A stretch of 5,437 nt of DNA from Deltaproteobacteria bacterium ADurb.Bin026. Lineage in GTDB: Bacteria > Desulfobacterota > Syntrophorhabdia > Syntrophorhabdales > Syntrophorhabdaceae. The notes under the pieces are model-generated. The model made no database searches. It saw only the letters and a program-made list of their open reading frames with translations, and had not been told where the DNA came from. The stretch's first letter is position 1. Each line of letters starts with the position of its first letter. The position numbers were made by a program, and so were the translations under genes. This document shows, piece by piece, positions 1 to 5,437 of this stretch. Where the stretch lies: assembly GCA_002071245.1 (NCBI GenBank), contig MWEV01000259.1, forward strand, positions 1 through 5,437. Direction: 5' to 3'.

Positions 1-51
1 GGTTCCATAGAATCATACAAAAAACTGCAATCTATCATGGAGAAAAAATGA
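1..51 (+). CDS. C-terminal tail of an upstream gene, possibly a sugar-nucleotide nucleotidyltransferase (partial)
   Basis: Frame 1 is open from the window edge for 16 codons and ends in TGA at 49-51. The tail reads GSIESYKKLQSIMEKK. It resembles the last helix of GT-A-fold nucleotidyltransferases, which often end with a D-[IV]-G-[TS]-P-E-x-Y motif followed by a short amphipathic helix; only G-S-I-E-S-Y is visible here. Its TGA overlaps the ATG of the following kinase as ATGA, which is typical of translationally coupled genes, and supports the frame being real. The family call is inference from a very short tail plus the known pairing of COG3178 kinases with MurU-like nucleotidyltransferases. 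That the frame is coding is more secure than the product name. Confidence 0.5.
   Translation, partial: GSIESYKKLQSIMEKK
39..43 (+). promoter_or_regulatory. Ribosome binding site of the sugar kinase
   Basis: GGAGA lies five bases (counted from GGAG) before the ATG at 48, inside the last codons of the upstream gene. It fixes the kinase start at 48 in a frame that otherwise remains open upstream, and suits coupled translation through the ATGA overlap. Confidence 0.7.
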
Positions 52-1055
52 TATCCCAGGATTCCTTGATAAACTTTGCCCTTGAATCCCTCGGACTTCC
101 GGACTCAACTGAAGCTGACATTGCCCCACTATCCAAAAGAGGCTCTGGTCGGACATTTTTCAGATTTAGATGGAGCCCGCAAGACTCCGCAATCATTATA
201 CATTACGATCCGGAAAGGATTGAAAATACCTATTATGCTGATATCGCTGTGTTTCTTACTAAAAGGCTTATACCTGTGCCTCGCATTATCAGGCACGACC
301 CCTCAAAATGCATAATATTGATGGAAGATATGGGCAATATTGACCTATGGTCGTATAGACAAAAGGATTGGGAAATAAAAAGGACATTATATCAGAAGAC
401 GCTCGTTGCAGCATATAGGCTGCATAACATCCAAGAAGACCTGTCATGCAGTGACATAAGACTGATGGAAGGCTTTAACGCTGCGCTCTATGAATGGGAA
501 CACAAATATTTTTTAGAACATTTCGTAAAGGGTATATGTAACATTGATATTGAACCAAAAATGATGGCTGCGATTAAAAACGAACTCCATCAGCTCGTCA
601 AACGGCTAATGAAGGCACCCCCATGTCTGGTGCATCGTGATCTGCAATCACAAAATGTAATGATAATGGACGAAAAACCGTTTTTCATAGACTTTCAGGG
701 TATGCGCACGGGATGTGCCTTTTATGACCTTGCCTCACTCATTAATGACCCTTACGTGTATTTTTCAGACGAAGAGATCGAAGAATTGCTTTCATTCTAT
801 TATGTCTTGTCAGGCGCAGCATTGGATTGGGATGCATTCCGCAGTTTTTTCTGGGAGGCATCTATACAGCGACTTATGCAGGCGCTCGGTGCATATGGCT
901 TTTTAAGTCTTAAACTTGGTCTCGTTGAATTTCTCAGGCACATACCTGGTGGTCAAAATAATATTATTCGCGCATCAACATACGTTCAGAACATCCCGAT
1001 GCTTTCTCAGCTTTTGTTGGAATGCAAGGGTAAAACCGAGACAATATCACCATGA
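48..1055 (+). CDS. AmgK-like sugar kinase (aminoglycoside phosphotransferase fold, COG3178)
   Basis: This is a complete 335-residue cytoplasmic protein of the APH/choline-kinase fold. The nucleotide-binding loop is RGSGRTFFRF (31-40) and the hinge is LMEDMG (91-96). The catalytic loop LVHRDLQSQN (194-203) carries the expected base D198 and N203. The metal-binding motif is DFQG (215-218), followed by YDLASL (226-231). The DFQ motif and length fit the COG3178 group, whose studied member AmgK phosphorylates the anomeric position of MurNAc and GlcNAc. The substrate here is not readable from sequence; another hexose is equally possible. The ATG at 48 is preceded by GGAGA at 39-43 and overlaps the upstream TGA, so the start is well supported, although the frame stays open to the window edge. 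The strongly charged, substrate-variable C-terminal half looks intact, with no frameshift. Confidence 0.85.
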   Translation: MISQDSLINFALESLGLPDSTEADIAPLSKRGSGRTFFRFRWSPQDSAIIIHYDPERIENTYYADIAVFLTKRLIPVPRIIRHDPSKCIILMEDMGNIDLWSYRQKDWEIKRTLYQKTLVAAYRLHNIQEDLSCSDIRLMEGFNAALYEWEHKYFLEHFVKGICNIDIEPKMMAAIKNELHQLVKRLMKAPPCLVHRDLQSQNVMIMDEKPFFIDFQGMRTGCAFYDLASLINDPYVYFSDEEIEELLSFYYVLSGAALDWDAFRSFFWEASIQRLMQALGAYGFLSLKLGLVEFLRHIPGGQNNIIRASTYVQNIPMLSQLLLECKGKTETISP

Positions 1056-1103
1056 TCATAATCTACATGGCAGGTTCAATGCGTTGTCAGATCTTGAAAA
1101 AGG

Positions 1104-1901
1104 CTATTTTTTAAATTTCTTGCAGGCGTTTGCGTAAGCAAACACAGCTTTCACATAATTGTCACAATGATTGTATGCCCAAACAGCCTGTTTTTTCCTC
1201 CGAAGATTGCCTCTTTCCCATCCGTTGGATTTTAGATAATTGGCGATGCTCGACATGGCGTCAGAAAAGTTGTTGAGGTCTACGTTCCCGTCGCCATCTC
1301 CGTCGACAGCGTATTTCAGCACTGACGAAGGTATGAATTGGCAAAGACCAAAGGCACCTGCCCATGAACCATAGATAGAAAACGGATCCCTGTTGTTTTT
1401 TTTACAGAAGATAAGCAGATTCAACAGTTCTTTTTCTGCCCATGCAGAACGACGGTTCTCGAGAACTGCAAGCGTAAAAAGACCGTTGAAAACAAGATAT
1501 TTTCCACTGTAACCACCTAAGTTCGTTTCCAGGCGGTAGATTGCAACAACCACCTCTTTTTCAACACCGTATTTGTCCTCAATCTCTTTGAAAATAGCTC
1601 TGTTTTCGCTTAGCACCCTCTTTCCTCTTTTGACGGATGTCCGGGTTAAAAGCCCAAACCGTTTGCTCATATAATCAATGCCGTGACCTCTTTTTTCAAG
1701 AATCTCCGGATACAACATTATGCGGTTGTCAGAGAATATCTTTTGTATTTCCTCATCACTGAAATCGTTTGACTTGAGACTTTGCGCAAGATTTGTGTTT
1801 TTATGGAGAAGATTGGAAATATCTTCCGCACTGGCACCATAGGCGGCTACTGTAAGTAAAACAAGAAGGATTGCCAACTGCTTCGAAAAGTTCGGAATAA
1901 T
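1104..1901 (-). CDS. MltB-type lytic murein transglycosylase (SLT_2 family), probable ATT start
   Basis: The enzyme would cleave the MurNAc-GlcNAc bond of peptidoglycan in the periplasm, leaving 1,6-anhydroMurNAc ends. Positions below are counted from the TTG at 1877 (257 residues); add 8 for the ATT start (265 residues). The catalytic glutamate is E117 in YRLETNLGG. The family motif GSWAGAFGLCQFIPSS spans 170-185. An EF-hand-like calcium loop with Asp at 192, 194, 196 and 200 follows, as in E. coli Slt35/MltB, then the ANYLKSNGW block (212-220). No C-terminal peptidoglycan-binding domain is present. From TTG the protein has a hydrophobic segment but no positive n-region and no good Shine-Dalgarno. 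From ATT at 1901 it gains residues MIPNFSKQ, giving a lysine ahead of the hydrophobic core and cleavage after ASA, with GAGG five bases upstream. No ATG, GTG or TTG lies upstream before the in-frame TAA at 1925-1923. It is last in the minus-strand operon, 11 nt after the MazG-like gene. Confidence 0.85.
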   Translation of the reverse strand: MIPNFSKQLAILLVLLTVAAYGASAEDISNLLHKNTNLAQSLKSNDFSDEEIQKIFSDNRIMLYPEILEKRGHGIDYMSKRFGLLTRTSVKRGKRVLSENRAIFKEIEDKYGVEKEVVVAIYRLETNLGGYSGKYLVFNGLFTLAVLENRRSAWAEKELLNLLIFCKKNNRDPFSIYGSWAGAFGLCQFIPSSVLKYAVDGDGDGNVDLNNFSDAMSSIANYLKSNGWERGNLRRKKQAVWAYNHCDNYVKAVFAYANACKKFKK

Positions 1902-1906
1902 CCCTA

Positions 1907-1910
1907 CCTC
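1907..1910 (-). promoter_or_regulatory. Ribosome binding site that points to an ATT start for the lytic transglycosylase
   Basis: On the minus strand GAGG at 1910-1907 sits two bases after the TAG of the MazG-like gene and is followed by TAGGG and then ATT at 1901 (spacing 5); a second ATT follows at 1898 (spacing 8). The TTG at 1877 has only a weak GAAG three bases away. This site therefore favours initiation at ATT. Confidence 0.5.
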
Positions 1911-1912
1911 AT

Positions 1913-2269
1913 CTATAGCTCTTTATATTTTTTTGCTGTTCCTCTTGATTTTTCTACAGGATATTTTGCCCTGTTTTCCTCTATCTTCATCTTTGAAGAC
2001 CCGAGCAAGTCTATGCCTAAATCGTTTGACAAAAGAACAAGGTAATTAAAAATATCAGCAAGTTCCCTTGCCACATCTTGTTTCTTATCAGGGTCAAGTG
2101 CCTCGCCATCTTTTAACCATTGGAAATGCTCGAGGAGTTCTGCTGCCTCGATGGATATGGATACGGCAAGGTTTTTTGGTGAATGAAACTGTCCCCAGTC
2201 TCTCTCATTACGAAACATAAGCAGCATATCGAGTATTTCATTTATGGATATATCGCCTGTTTGCTTCAC
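1913..2269 (-). CDS. MazG-like nucleotide pyrophosphohydrolase (RS21-C6/dCTPase-like)
   Basis: This 118-residue single-domain protein belongs to the all-alpha NTP pyrophosphohydrolases that hydrolyse (d)NTPs to NMP and pyrophosphate in the cytoplasm, often cleaning non-canonical nucleotides from the pool. The metal-binding pattern ExxE...ExxD is complete: E41-A-A-E44 and E69-L-A-D72. The family signature FRNERDWGQFHSPKNLA (19-35) and the helix ELLEHFQW (44-51) match the short MazG-like group, not the two-domain MazG. Start is GTG at 2269, with AAGGA at 2280-2276 six bases upstream. It begins 16 nt after der and ends 11 nt before the likely transglycosylase start. The exact nucleotide substrate cannot be read from sequence. 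Confidence 0.9.
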   Translation of the reverse strand: MKQTGDISINEILDMLLMFRNERDWGQFHSPKNLAVSISIEAAELLEHFQWLKDGEALDPDKKQDVARELADIFNYLVLLSNDLGIDLLGSSKMKIEENRAKYPVEKSRGTAKKYKEL

Positions 2270-2285
2270 CTTTTATCCTTTTACA

Positions 2286-3662
2286 CTATTTCTTCCTGAA
2301 AAACAATCTTATCGGGGCACCTGTAAATGCATATTTCTCCCTCAATGAGTTTTCAAGGTATCTCTTGTAATGTTCAGGGATAAGCTCCGGATGATTTGAG
2401 AATAAGAGGAATGTCGGTGGATATGTGGTTATCTGGTTTGCATAAAATATCTTTACCTGTTTTCCCTGTATCCTTGGGATTGATGCTTTTCTTAAAAAAC
2501 CTTCCATAGCTTTATTAAGCTCAGATGTATTGATAGTCCTGTTTAGTTGCATGAATATCTTGATGTCTGTCTCGGTGATTCTCCCAATGTTTTTACCTGT
2601 TCTTGCTGATGTAAAAACAATCGGCACAAATGAGCAGTGCGGAATCCTCTCCATTACAACCTTCCCATATTCGCTTTGTTTGTTGTCTTCTTTTACGAGG
2701 TCCCATTTGTTTATCACTATACACAGACCCTTTCCCCTTGAAATAACCATGTGTGCAATGCCGGCATCCTGATGGCTTATGCCCTCTGCAGCATCTATTA
2801 TTAGGTTTACAACATGCGCCCTTTCTATTGTTCTTATAGCACTTGAAACAGAATAACCTTCTACCTTGGCTGATATCTTGCTTTTCCTTCTAAGCCCCGC
2901 AGTATCTACAAGTATTATTTCCCTACCCTTAAACGTGATTTTGGTGTCCACAGCATCCCTGGTCGTACCAGGTATATCGCTGACTATCATTCTTTCTGAA
3001 CCGAGTATTCTGTTAACAATAGAAGATTTGCCTGTATTGGGCCTTCCTACGATTGCAATCAGGATATCTGTTGGAACCTTCTGTTTATTTTTTTCGTCAT
3101 CTAAGCCTTCCCTACGACTCTTAGACCCCTTGAACCCTCGATTGTTTTCCCTTAAGCGATGTTCCCCGTCGTACAATGCACTGTAAACATCGTCCAGCAA
3201 ATCGCCTATACCAATCCCATGTATGGCGCTGATTGGATAAAACCTTTTTACACCAAGTTTATAAAATTCAGAAAAGGCATCCTCTCTTTTCTGTGAATCC
3301 ACTTTGTTTATGACATAAAAAACAGTCTTGTTGTACCTCCTCAATATATCGGCAATTTCAACATCCTGCGGCAGCAAACCATCCTTCCCGTCCAGTACAA
3401 AAATGATCGCTGATGATTCATCCATAGACACATGGATCTGCTTTTCAACAAGCCTGAATATGTCATCCTCGGCTAAAGGCTCAAAACCACCTGTGTCGGC
3501 AAGAATAAATACACCCCTGTTATATTCAAATTCTCCATAATTTCTGTCCCTTGTAACACCAGGTGTATCCTCTGTAATGGCCTTTTTGTATCCTATTATT
3601 CTGTTGAATATAGTCGATTTTCCAACATTTGGACGACCGACTATGCTGATAATCGGCTTCAT
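2286..3662 (-). CDS. der: Ribosome-assembly GTPase Der (EngA)
   Basis: Der is a tandem-domain GTPase needed for assembly of the 50S subunit, acting in the cytoplasm on ribosomal precursors. The 458-residue protein is full length for the family. GTPase domain 1 shows GRPNVGKS (9-16), DTPGVTRD (32-39), DTGG (56-59), NKVD (119-122) and the SA of G5 near 145. Domain 2 shows GRPNTGKS (206-213), DIPGTTRD (229-236), DTAG (253-256), NKWD (318-321) and SA at 352-353. A basic and acidic linker of about 30 residues (168-198) separates them. The C-terminal KH-like domain runs from about 370 and ends in the conserved GAPIRLFFRKK. The second Walker A has Thr where Val is usual, a mild variation. ATG at 3662 has AGGGG at 3672-3668 five bases upstream. 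The gene follows the MFS gene by 19 nt, so it is probably transcribed with it. Confidence 0.98.
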   Translation of the reverse strand: MKPIISIVGRPNVGKSTIFNRIIGYKKAITEDTPGVTRDRNYGEFEYNRGVFILADTGGFEPLAEDDIFRLVEKQIHVSMDESSAIIFVLDGKDGLLPQDVEIADILRRYNKTVFYVINKVDSQKREDAFSEFYKLGVKRFYPISAIHGIGIGDLLDDVYSALYDGEHRLRENNRGFKGSKSRREGLDDEKNKQKVPTDILIAIVGRPNTGKSSIVNRILGSERMIVSDIPGTTRDAVDTKITFKGREIILVDTAGLRRKSKISAKVEGYSVSSAIRTIERAHVVNLIIDAAEGISHQDAGIAHMVISRGKGLCIVINKWDLVKEDNKQSEYGKVVMERIPHCSFVPIVFTSARTGKNIGRITETDIKIFMQLNRTINTSELNKAMEGFLRKASIPRIQGKQVKIFYANQITTYPPTFLLFSNHPELIPEHYKRYLENSLREKYAFTGAPIRLFFRKK

Positions 3663-3681
3663 TTTAACCCCTGTTTTCGAC

Positions 3682-4845
3682 CTATCCCTTGTATTTTACA
3701 ATAAGACTCAAAATAAACCCTACAAGAGGAAGTATCATAATGGACTCGAGTGCAACCGGCACACCAAAATTGTCAGCCACAAGCCCTAGAAGGGTTACAC
3801 CGATACCGCCTGTTCCTATTGCAAACCCGGTCATCAAACCAGAGGCAACACCGAGCTTGTTCGGTAAAAGCTTCTGTGCCATGACTATCGTTACAGAAAA
3901 GGTCGATATTAAAAGCATCCCCTGTAGTCCAAGCACAAAAAATATAAGGTAGGTTTTTTGAACAAATGGGATGAATATCATCGGAAGGGTTATTGTAGCA
4001 AGAAACATAGATAGACGAAGAAAGCGTTTATGCCCCCATTTATCCGCAAATGGCGCACCGATAAGTGTACCGGCCGCTCCGCATGCAAGATAGACAAAGA
4101 CAAGGTTCCCAGCAAATAATGGGTCACCCTTCAAGTGGTTTATGTAATAAAAAGGGATATATGTAAGCAATCCCATCTGTGTCCATGACCTCATAACAAC
4201 AATCATGATAACAACAAAAAGGGAGACATAGGCGCCAAGAGATGTTTTCGACACATCTTTCTGATTTTCAGCATGTGCCGCCCGCGGAATGGCAATCGTT
4301 GTTTTATAGGAAAGGATGATGGCTGTACACAGAAGTGATGGCACAACAATGACAGGAAGCGATGAAAAACCAAGATACTTTATTATGTAGATTGCAAATA
4401 AGGGTCCCAAAGAAAAGCCAAGATTCCCGCCTACAGAGAATATCGACATACCAGTAACACTCTTGTCACCTGTAAAAAAGTGGGCAGTTTTGTATCCCTC
4501 TGGGTGGTATGCGGCAATGCCAAGCCCACTTATCACCACAAGAAAAAGAACAACAATATAATTCGAGGATATTGAAAGAAGAGAAAAACCTATACCCGCT
4601 GAAAGCAATCCAATGGGCAGCAGCACTGCCTTTGTCTTTTTGTCAGAATAAAAGCCAAAGAGGGGTTGCAGCACAGATGAGGTAAAATTTGCCATCATCA
4701 GAATAAAACCGGTCATAGTGTATGAAAGGGAGAGTTTTTCCTTTAAAAATGGGAGGGTGGCAGGAAGCGCCCCTTGATATATATCAATAACCAAATGTCC
4801 CAGGGACAGTATAAGAAGCACCTTGAGGCTAAATTGTTTTGCCAT
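3682..4845 (-). CDS. MFS transporter, fosmidomycin-resistance (Fsr)-like
   Basis: This is a 387-residue inner-membrane protein with about twelve hydrophobic segments in two halves, split by a polar loop at about 181-203. The N-terminal half has the Fsr-group features: GHLVIDIYQGALP (16-28), the motif-A-like GFYSDKKTK (64-72), YHPEG (113-117) and SIFSVGGNLGFSLGP (134-148). The second half repeats motif A as ADKWGHKR (267-274). E. coli Fsr is a proton-driven drug exporter, but most relatives have unknown substrates, so export of a specific compound is not claimed. ATG at 4845 lies inside the 3' end of the Nudix gene; AGGG at 4858-4855 is nine bases upstream. The 17-nt overlap suggests coupled translation. 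No truncation is visible. Confidence 0.9.
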   Translation of the reverse strand: MAKQFSLKVLLILSLGHLVIDIYQGALPATLPFLKEKLSLSYTMTGFILMMANFTSSVLQPLFGFYSDKKTKAVLLPIGLLSAGIGFSLLSISSNYIVVLFLVVISGLGIAAYHPEGYKTAHFFTGDKSVTGMSIFSVGGNLGFSLGPLFAIYIIKYLGFSSLPVIVVPSLLCTAIILSYKTTIAIPRAAHAENQKDVSKTSLGAYVSLFVVIMIVVMRSWTQMGLLTYIPFYYINHLKGDPLFAGNLVFVYLACGAAGTLIGAPFADKWGHKRFLRLSMFLATITLPMIFIPFVQKTYLIFFVLGLQGMLLISTFSVTIVMAQKLLPNKLGVASGLMTGFAIGTGGIGVTLLGLVADNFGVPVALESIMILPLVGFILSLIVKYKG

Positions 4846-5389
4846 TGATTATATCCCTGAACTGCAAGAGTAAACGGCATGTGGCTCCCCAGATCCTGTC
4901 GCCATTGTAATAGAAAGAATGCACAATCTGAATATTGTTTCTGTATTCTGCCTCTTCCATGCCAATTTTTGCATCATTGAGATAGCTTATAGGCAGTTCG
5001 ATCAGGTATGCCACCTCTTTTGGATTGGTTTTGAATCTGTATGGATAGGGGATGATGCCAACATAAGGTGTTATTACAAATCCGGTCAGCGTGTTCATAT
5101 CGTCCAGCCTTCCGATAATCTCTACATCGCTTTCCCTGACCCCTATCTCTTCGCAGCACTCACGTAGCGCAGTGTTCATAACACTTTCGTCATTGTCTTC
5201 GCACATTCCGCCCGGAAAGGAGACCTCGCCTTTGTGTATCCTTACCTCGTTTGACCTTTTCGTTAAGATGATGAATGGTTCGCTATCTTTTTCGTAAAGA
5301 GGTATAACTACGCCCGCACAAACTGCCATCGTGCTTTCAATAACCCTCGGCTTGTATCTTTTTACTCTTTCGCGGATAGTTGCAATCAT
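4829..5389 (-). CDS. Nudix hydrolase, CoA pyrophosphatase type (NudL/YeaB-like)
   Basis: The family hydrolyses the pyrophosphate bond of CoA and its derivatives to 3',5'-ADP and a phosphopantetheine. Residue numbers are from the TTG at 5410 (193 residues); subtract 7 for the ATG at 5389 (186 residues). The CoA-specific motif LTKRSNEVRIHKGEVSFPGG spans 49-68. The Nudix box follows with RECCEEIGV at 83-91, giving the metal ligands E84, E87 and E88. Spacing from G68 to R83 is one residue longer than the textbook box, which I recall is also the case for E. coli NudL. I prefer ATG at 5389, because TTG at 5410 has no Shine-Dalgarno and adds seven residues of no obvious value; ATG also lacks a clear one, so the start is uncertain. 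It is the first gene visible in the minus-strand operon. Confidence 0.88.
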   Translation of the reverse strand: MIATIRERVKRYKPRVIESTMAVCAGVVIPLYEKDSEPFIILTKRSNEVRIHKGEVSFPGGMCEDNDESVMNTALRECCEEIGVRESDVEIIGRLDDMNTLTGFVITPYVGIIPYPYRFKTNPKEVAYLIELPISYLNDAKIGMEEAEYRNNIQIVHSFYYNGDRIWGATCRLLLQFRDIINGKTI

Positions 5390-5396
5390 AATTTTT

Positions 5397-5426
5397 ATTA
5401 AACTATACAAATATGTTAGAAATCAA
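5397..5426 (-). promoter_or_regulatory. Possible sigma-70-like promoter ahead of the Nudix operon
   Basis: The minus strand from the window edge is very AT-rich. TTGATT (5426-5421) and TTTAAT (5402-5397) are separated by 18 bases; an alternative -10 is TATAGT (5407-5402), 19 bases after TTGCAT (5432-5427). With either, transcription would start at or next to the ATG at 5389, giving a very short or absent leader, which fits the lack of a Shine-Dalgarno there. Such matches are common by chance in AT-rich DNA and the window ends here, so the call is weak. Confidence 0.25.
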
Positions 5427-5437
5427 ATGCAAAAAAT

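Noticed and set aside
48..1055. Sugar kinase as an aminoglycoside-resistance enzyme
   Set aside because: The fold is shared, but the DFQG and YDLASL motifs and length match the COG3178/AmgK group, and the gene sits in a coupled housekeeping context with no mobile-element sequences.
1050..1112. Possible bidirectional terminator between the convergent genes (CCATG/CATGG at 1050-1070 and an A5/T6 stem at 1097-1112)
   Set aside because: The first stem is 5 bp with an 11-base loop and no T-tract; the second is only A-T pairs. Neither is convincing, and I see no clear intrinsic terminator for either operon.
1128..1143. Perfect 6-bp inverted repeat GTTTGC/GCAAAC with a 4-base loop near the 3' end of the transglycosylase gene
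   Set aside because: It lies inside coding sequence and is not followed by a T-run on either strand, so it does not qualify as an intrinsic terminator.
1877..1877. TTG at 1877 as the transglycosylase start
   Set aside because: It gives a signal peptide without a charged n-region and has no properly spaced Shine-Dalgarno; kept as an alternative, since gene finders restricted to ATG/GTG/TTG would choose it.
1913..2269. MazG-like gene as part of a mazEF-type toxin-antitoxin locus
   Set aside because: No MazE- or MazF-like gene is next to it; the neighbours are der and a lytic transglycosylase, and the protein is the short single-domain MazG-like type.
2866..3186. Open frame of 106 codons on the plus strand opposite der
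   Set aside because: It is antisense to the conserved second GTPase domain and linker of Der, has no recognisable domain, and is explained as a shadow of the real gene.

Overview
The window looks like ordinary chromosome from a Gram-negative bacterium of moderate GC content. The evidence is a periplasmic MltB-type lytic transglycosylase with a signal peptide, a COG3178/AmgK-type sugar kinase, and the housekeeping GTPase Der. The MFS and kinase sequences feel closest to Desulfobacterota or Nitrospirota-like anaerobes, but that is an impression from recall, not a placement. I see no mobile element, CRISPR array, RNA gene or long repeat. Gene density is very high: the longest gap between genes is the 48-nt convergent gap at 1056-1103.

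Layout, plus strand: positions 1-51 hold the last 16 codons and stop of an upstream gene. The tail resembles the C-terminus of a sugar-nucleotide nucleotidyltransferase. Its stop overlaps the start of the next gene as ATGA. That next gene (48-1055) is a complete aminoglycoside-phosphotransferase-fold sugar kinase. If the tail call is right, the pair resembles the AmgK/MurU arrangement, in which a kinase makes a sugar-1-phosphate and a nucleotidyltransferase activates it.

Layout, minus strand, read from the right edge: a CoA-pyrophosphatase-type Nudix hydrolase (5389-4829), an Fsr-like MFS exporter (4845-3682), the tandem GTPase Der (3662-2286), a MazG-like nucleotide pyrophosphohydrolase (2269-1913) and a lytic murein transglycosylase (about 1901-1104). 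Junctions are a 17-nt overlap, then gaps of 19, 16 and 11 nt, so this is very probably one transcription unit. It meets the plus-strand operon tail to tail.

Functionally the minus-strand operon mixes ribosome assembly (Der), nucleotide and cofactor house-cleaning (Nudix, MazG-like), small-molecule export (MFS) and cell-wall turnover (lytic transglycosylase). A link between the transglycosylase and the facing sugar kinase through peptidoglycan recycling is possible but only inferred.

The most notable sequence observation is the start of the transglycosylase gene. The only well-placed Shine-Dalgarno sequence and the only complete signal peptide both point to an ATT initiation codon, not the downstream TTG. 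I did not find a convincing undescribed system here.
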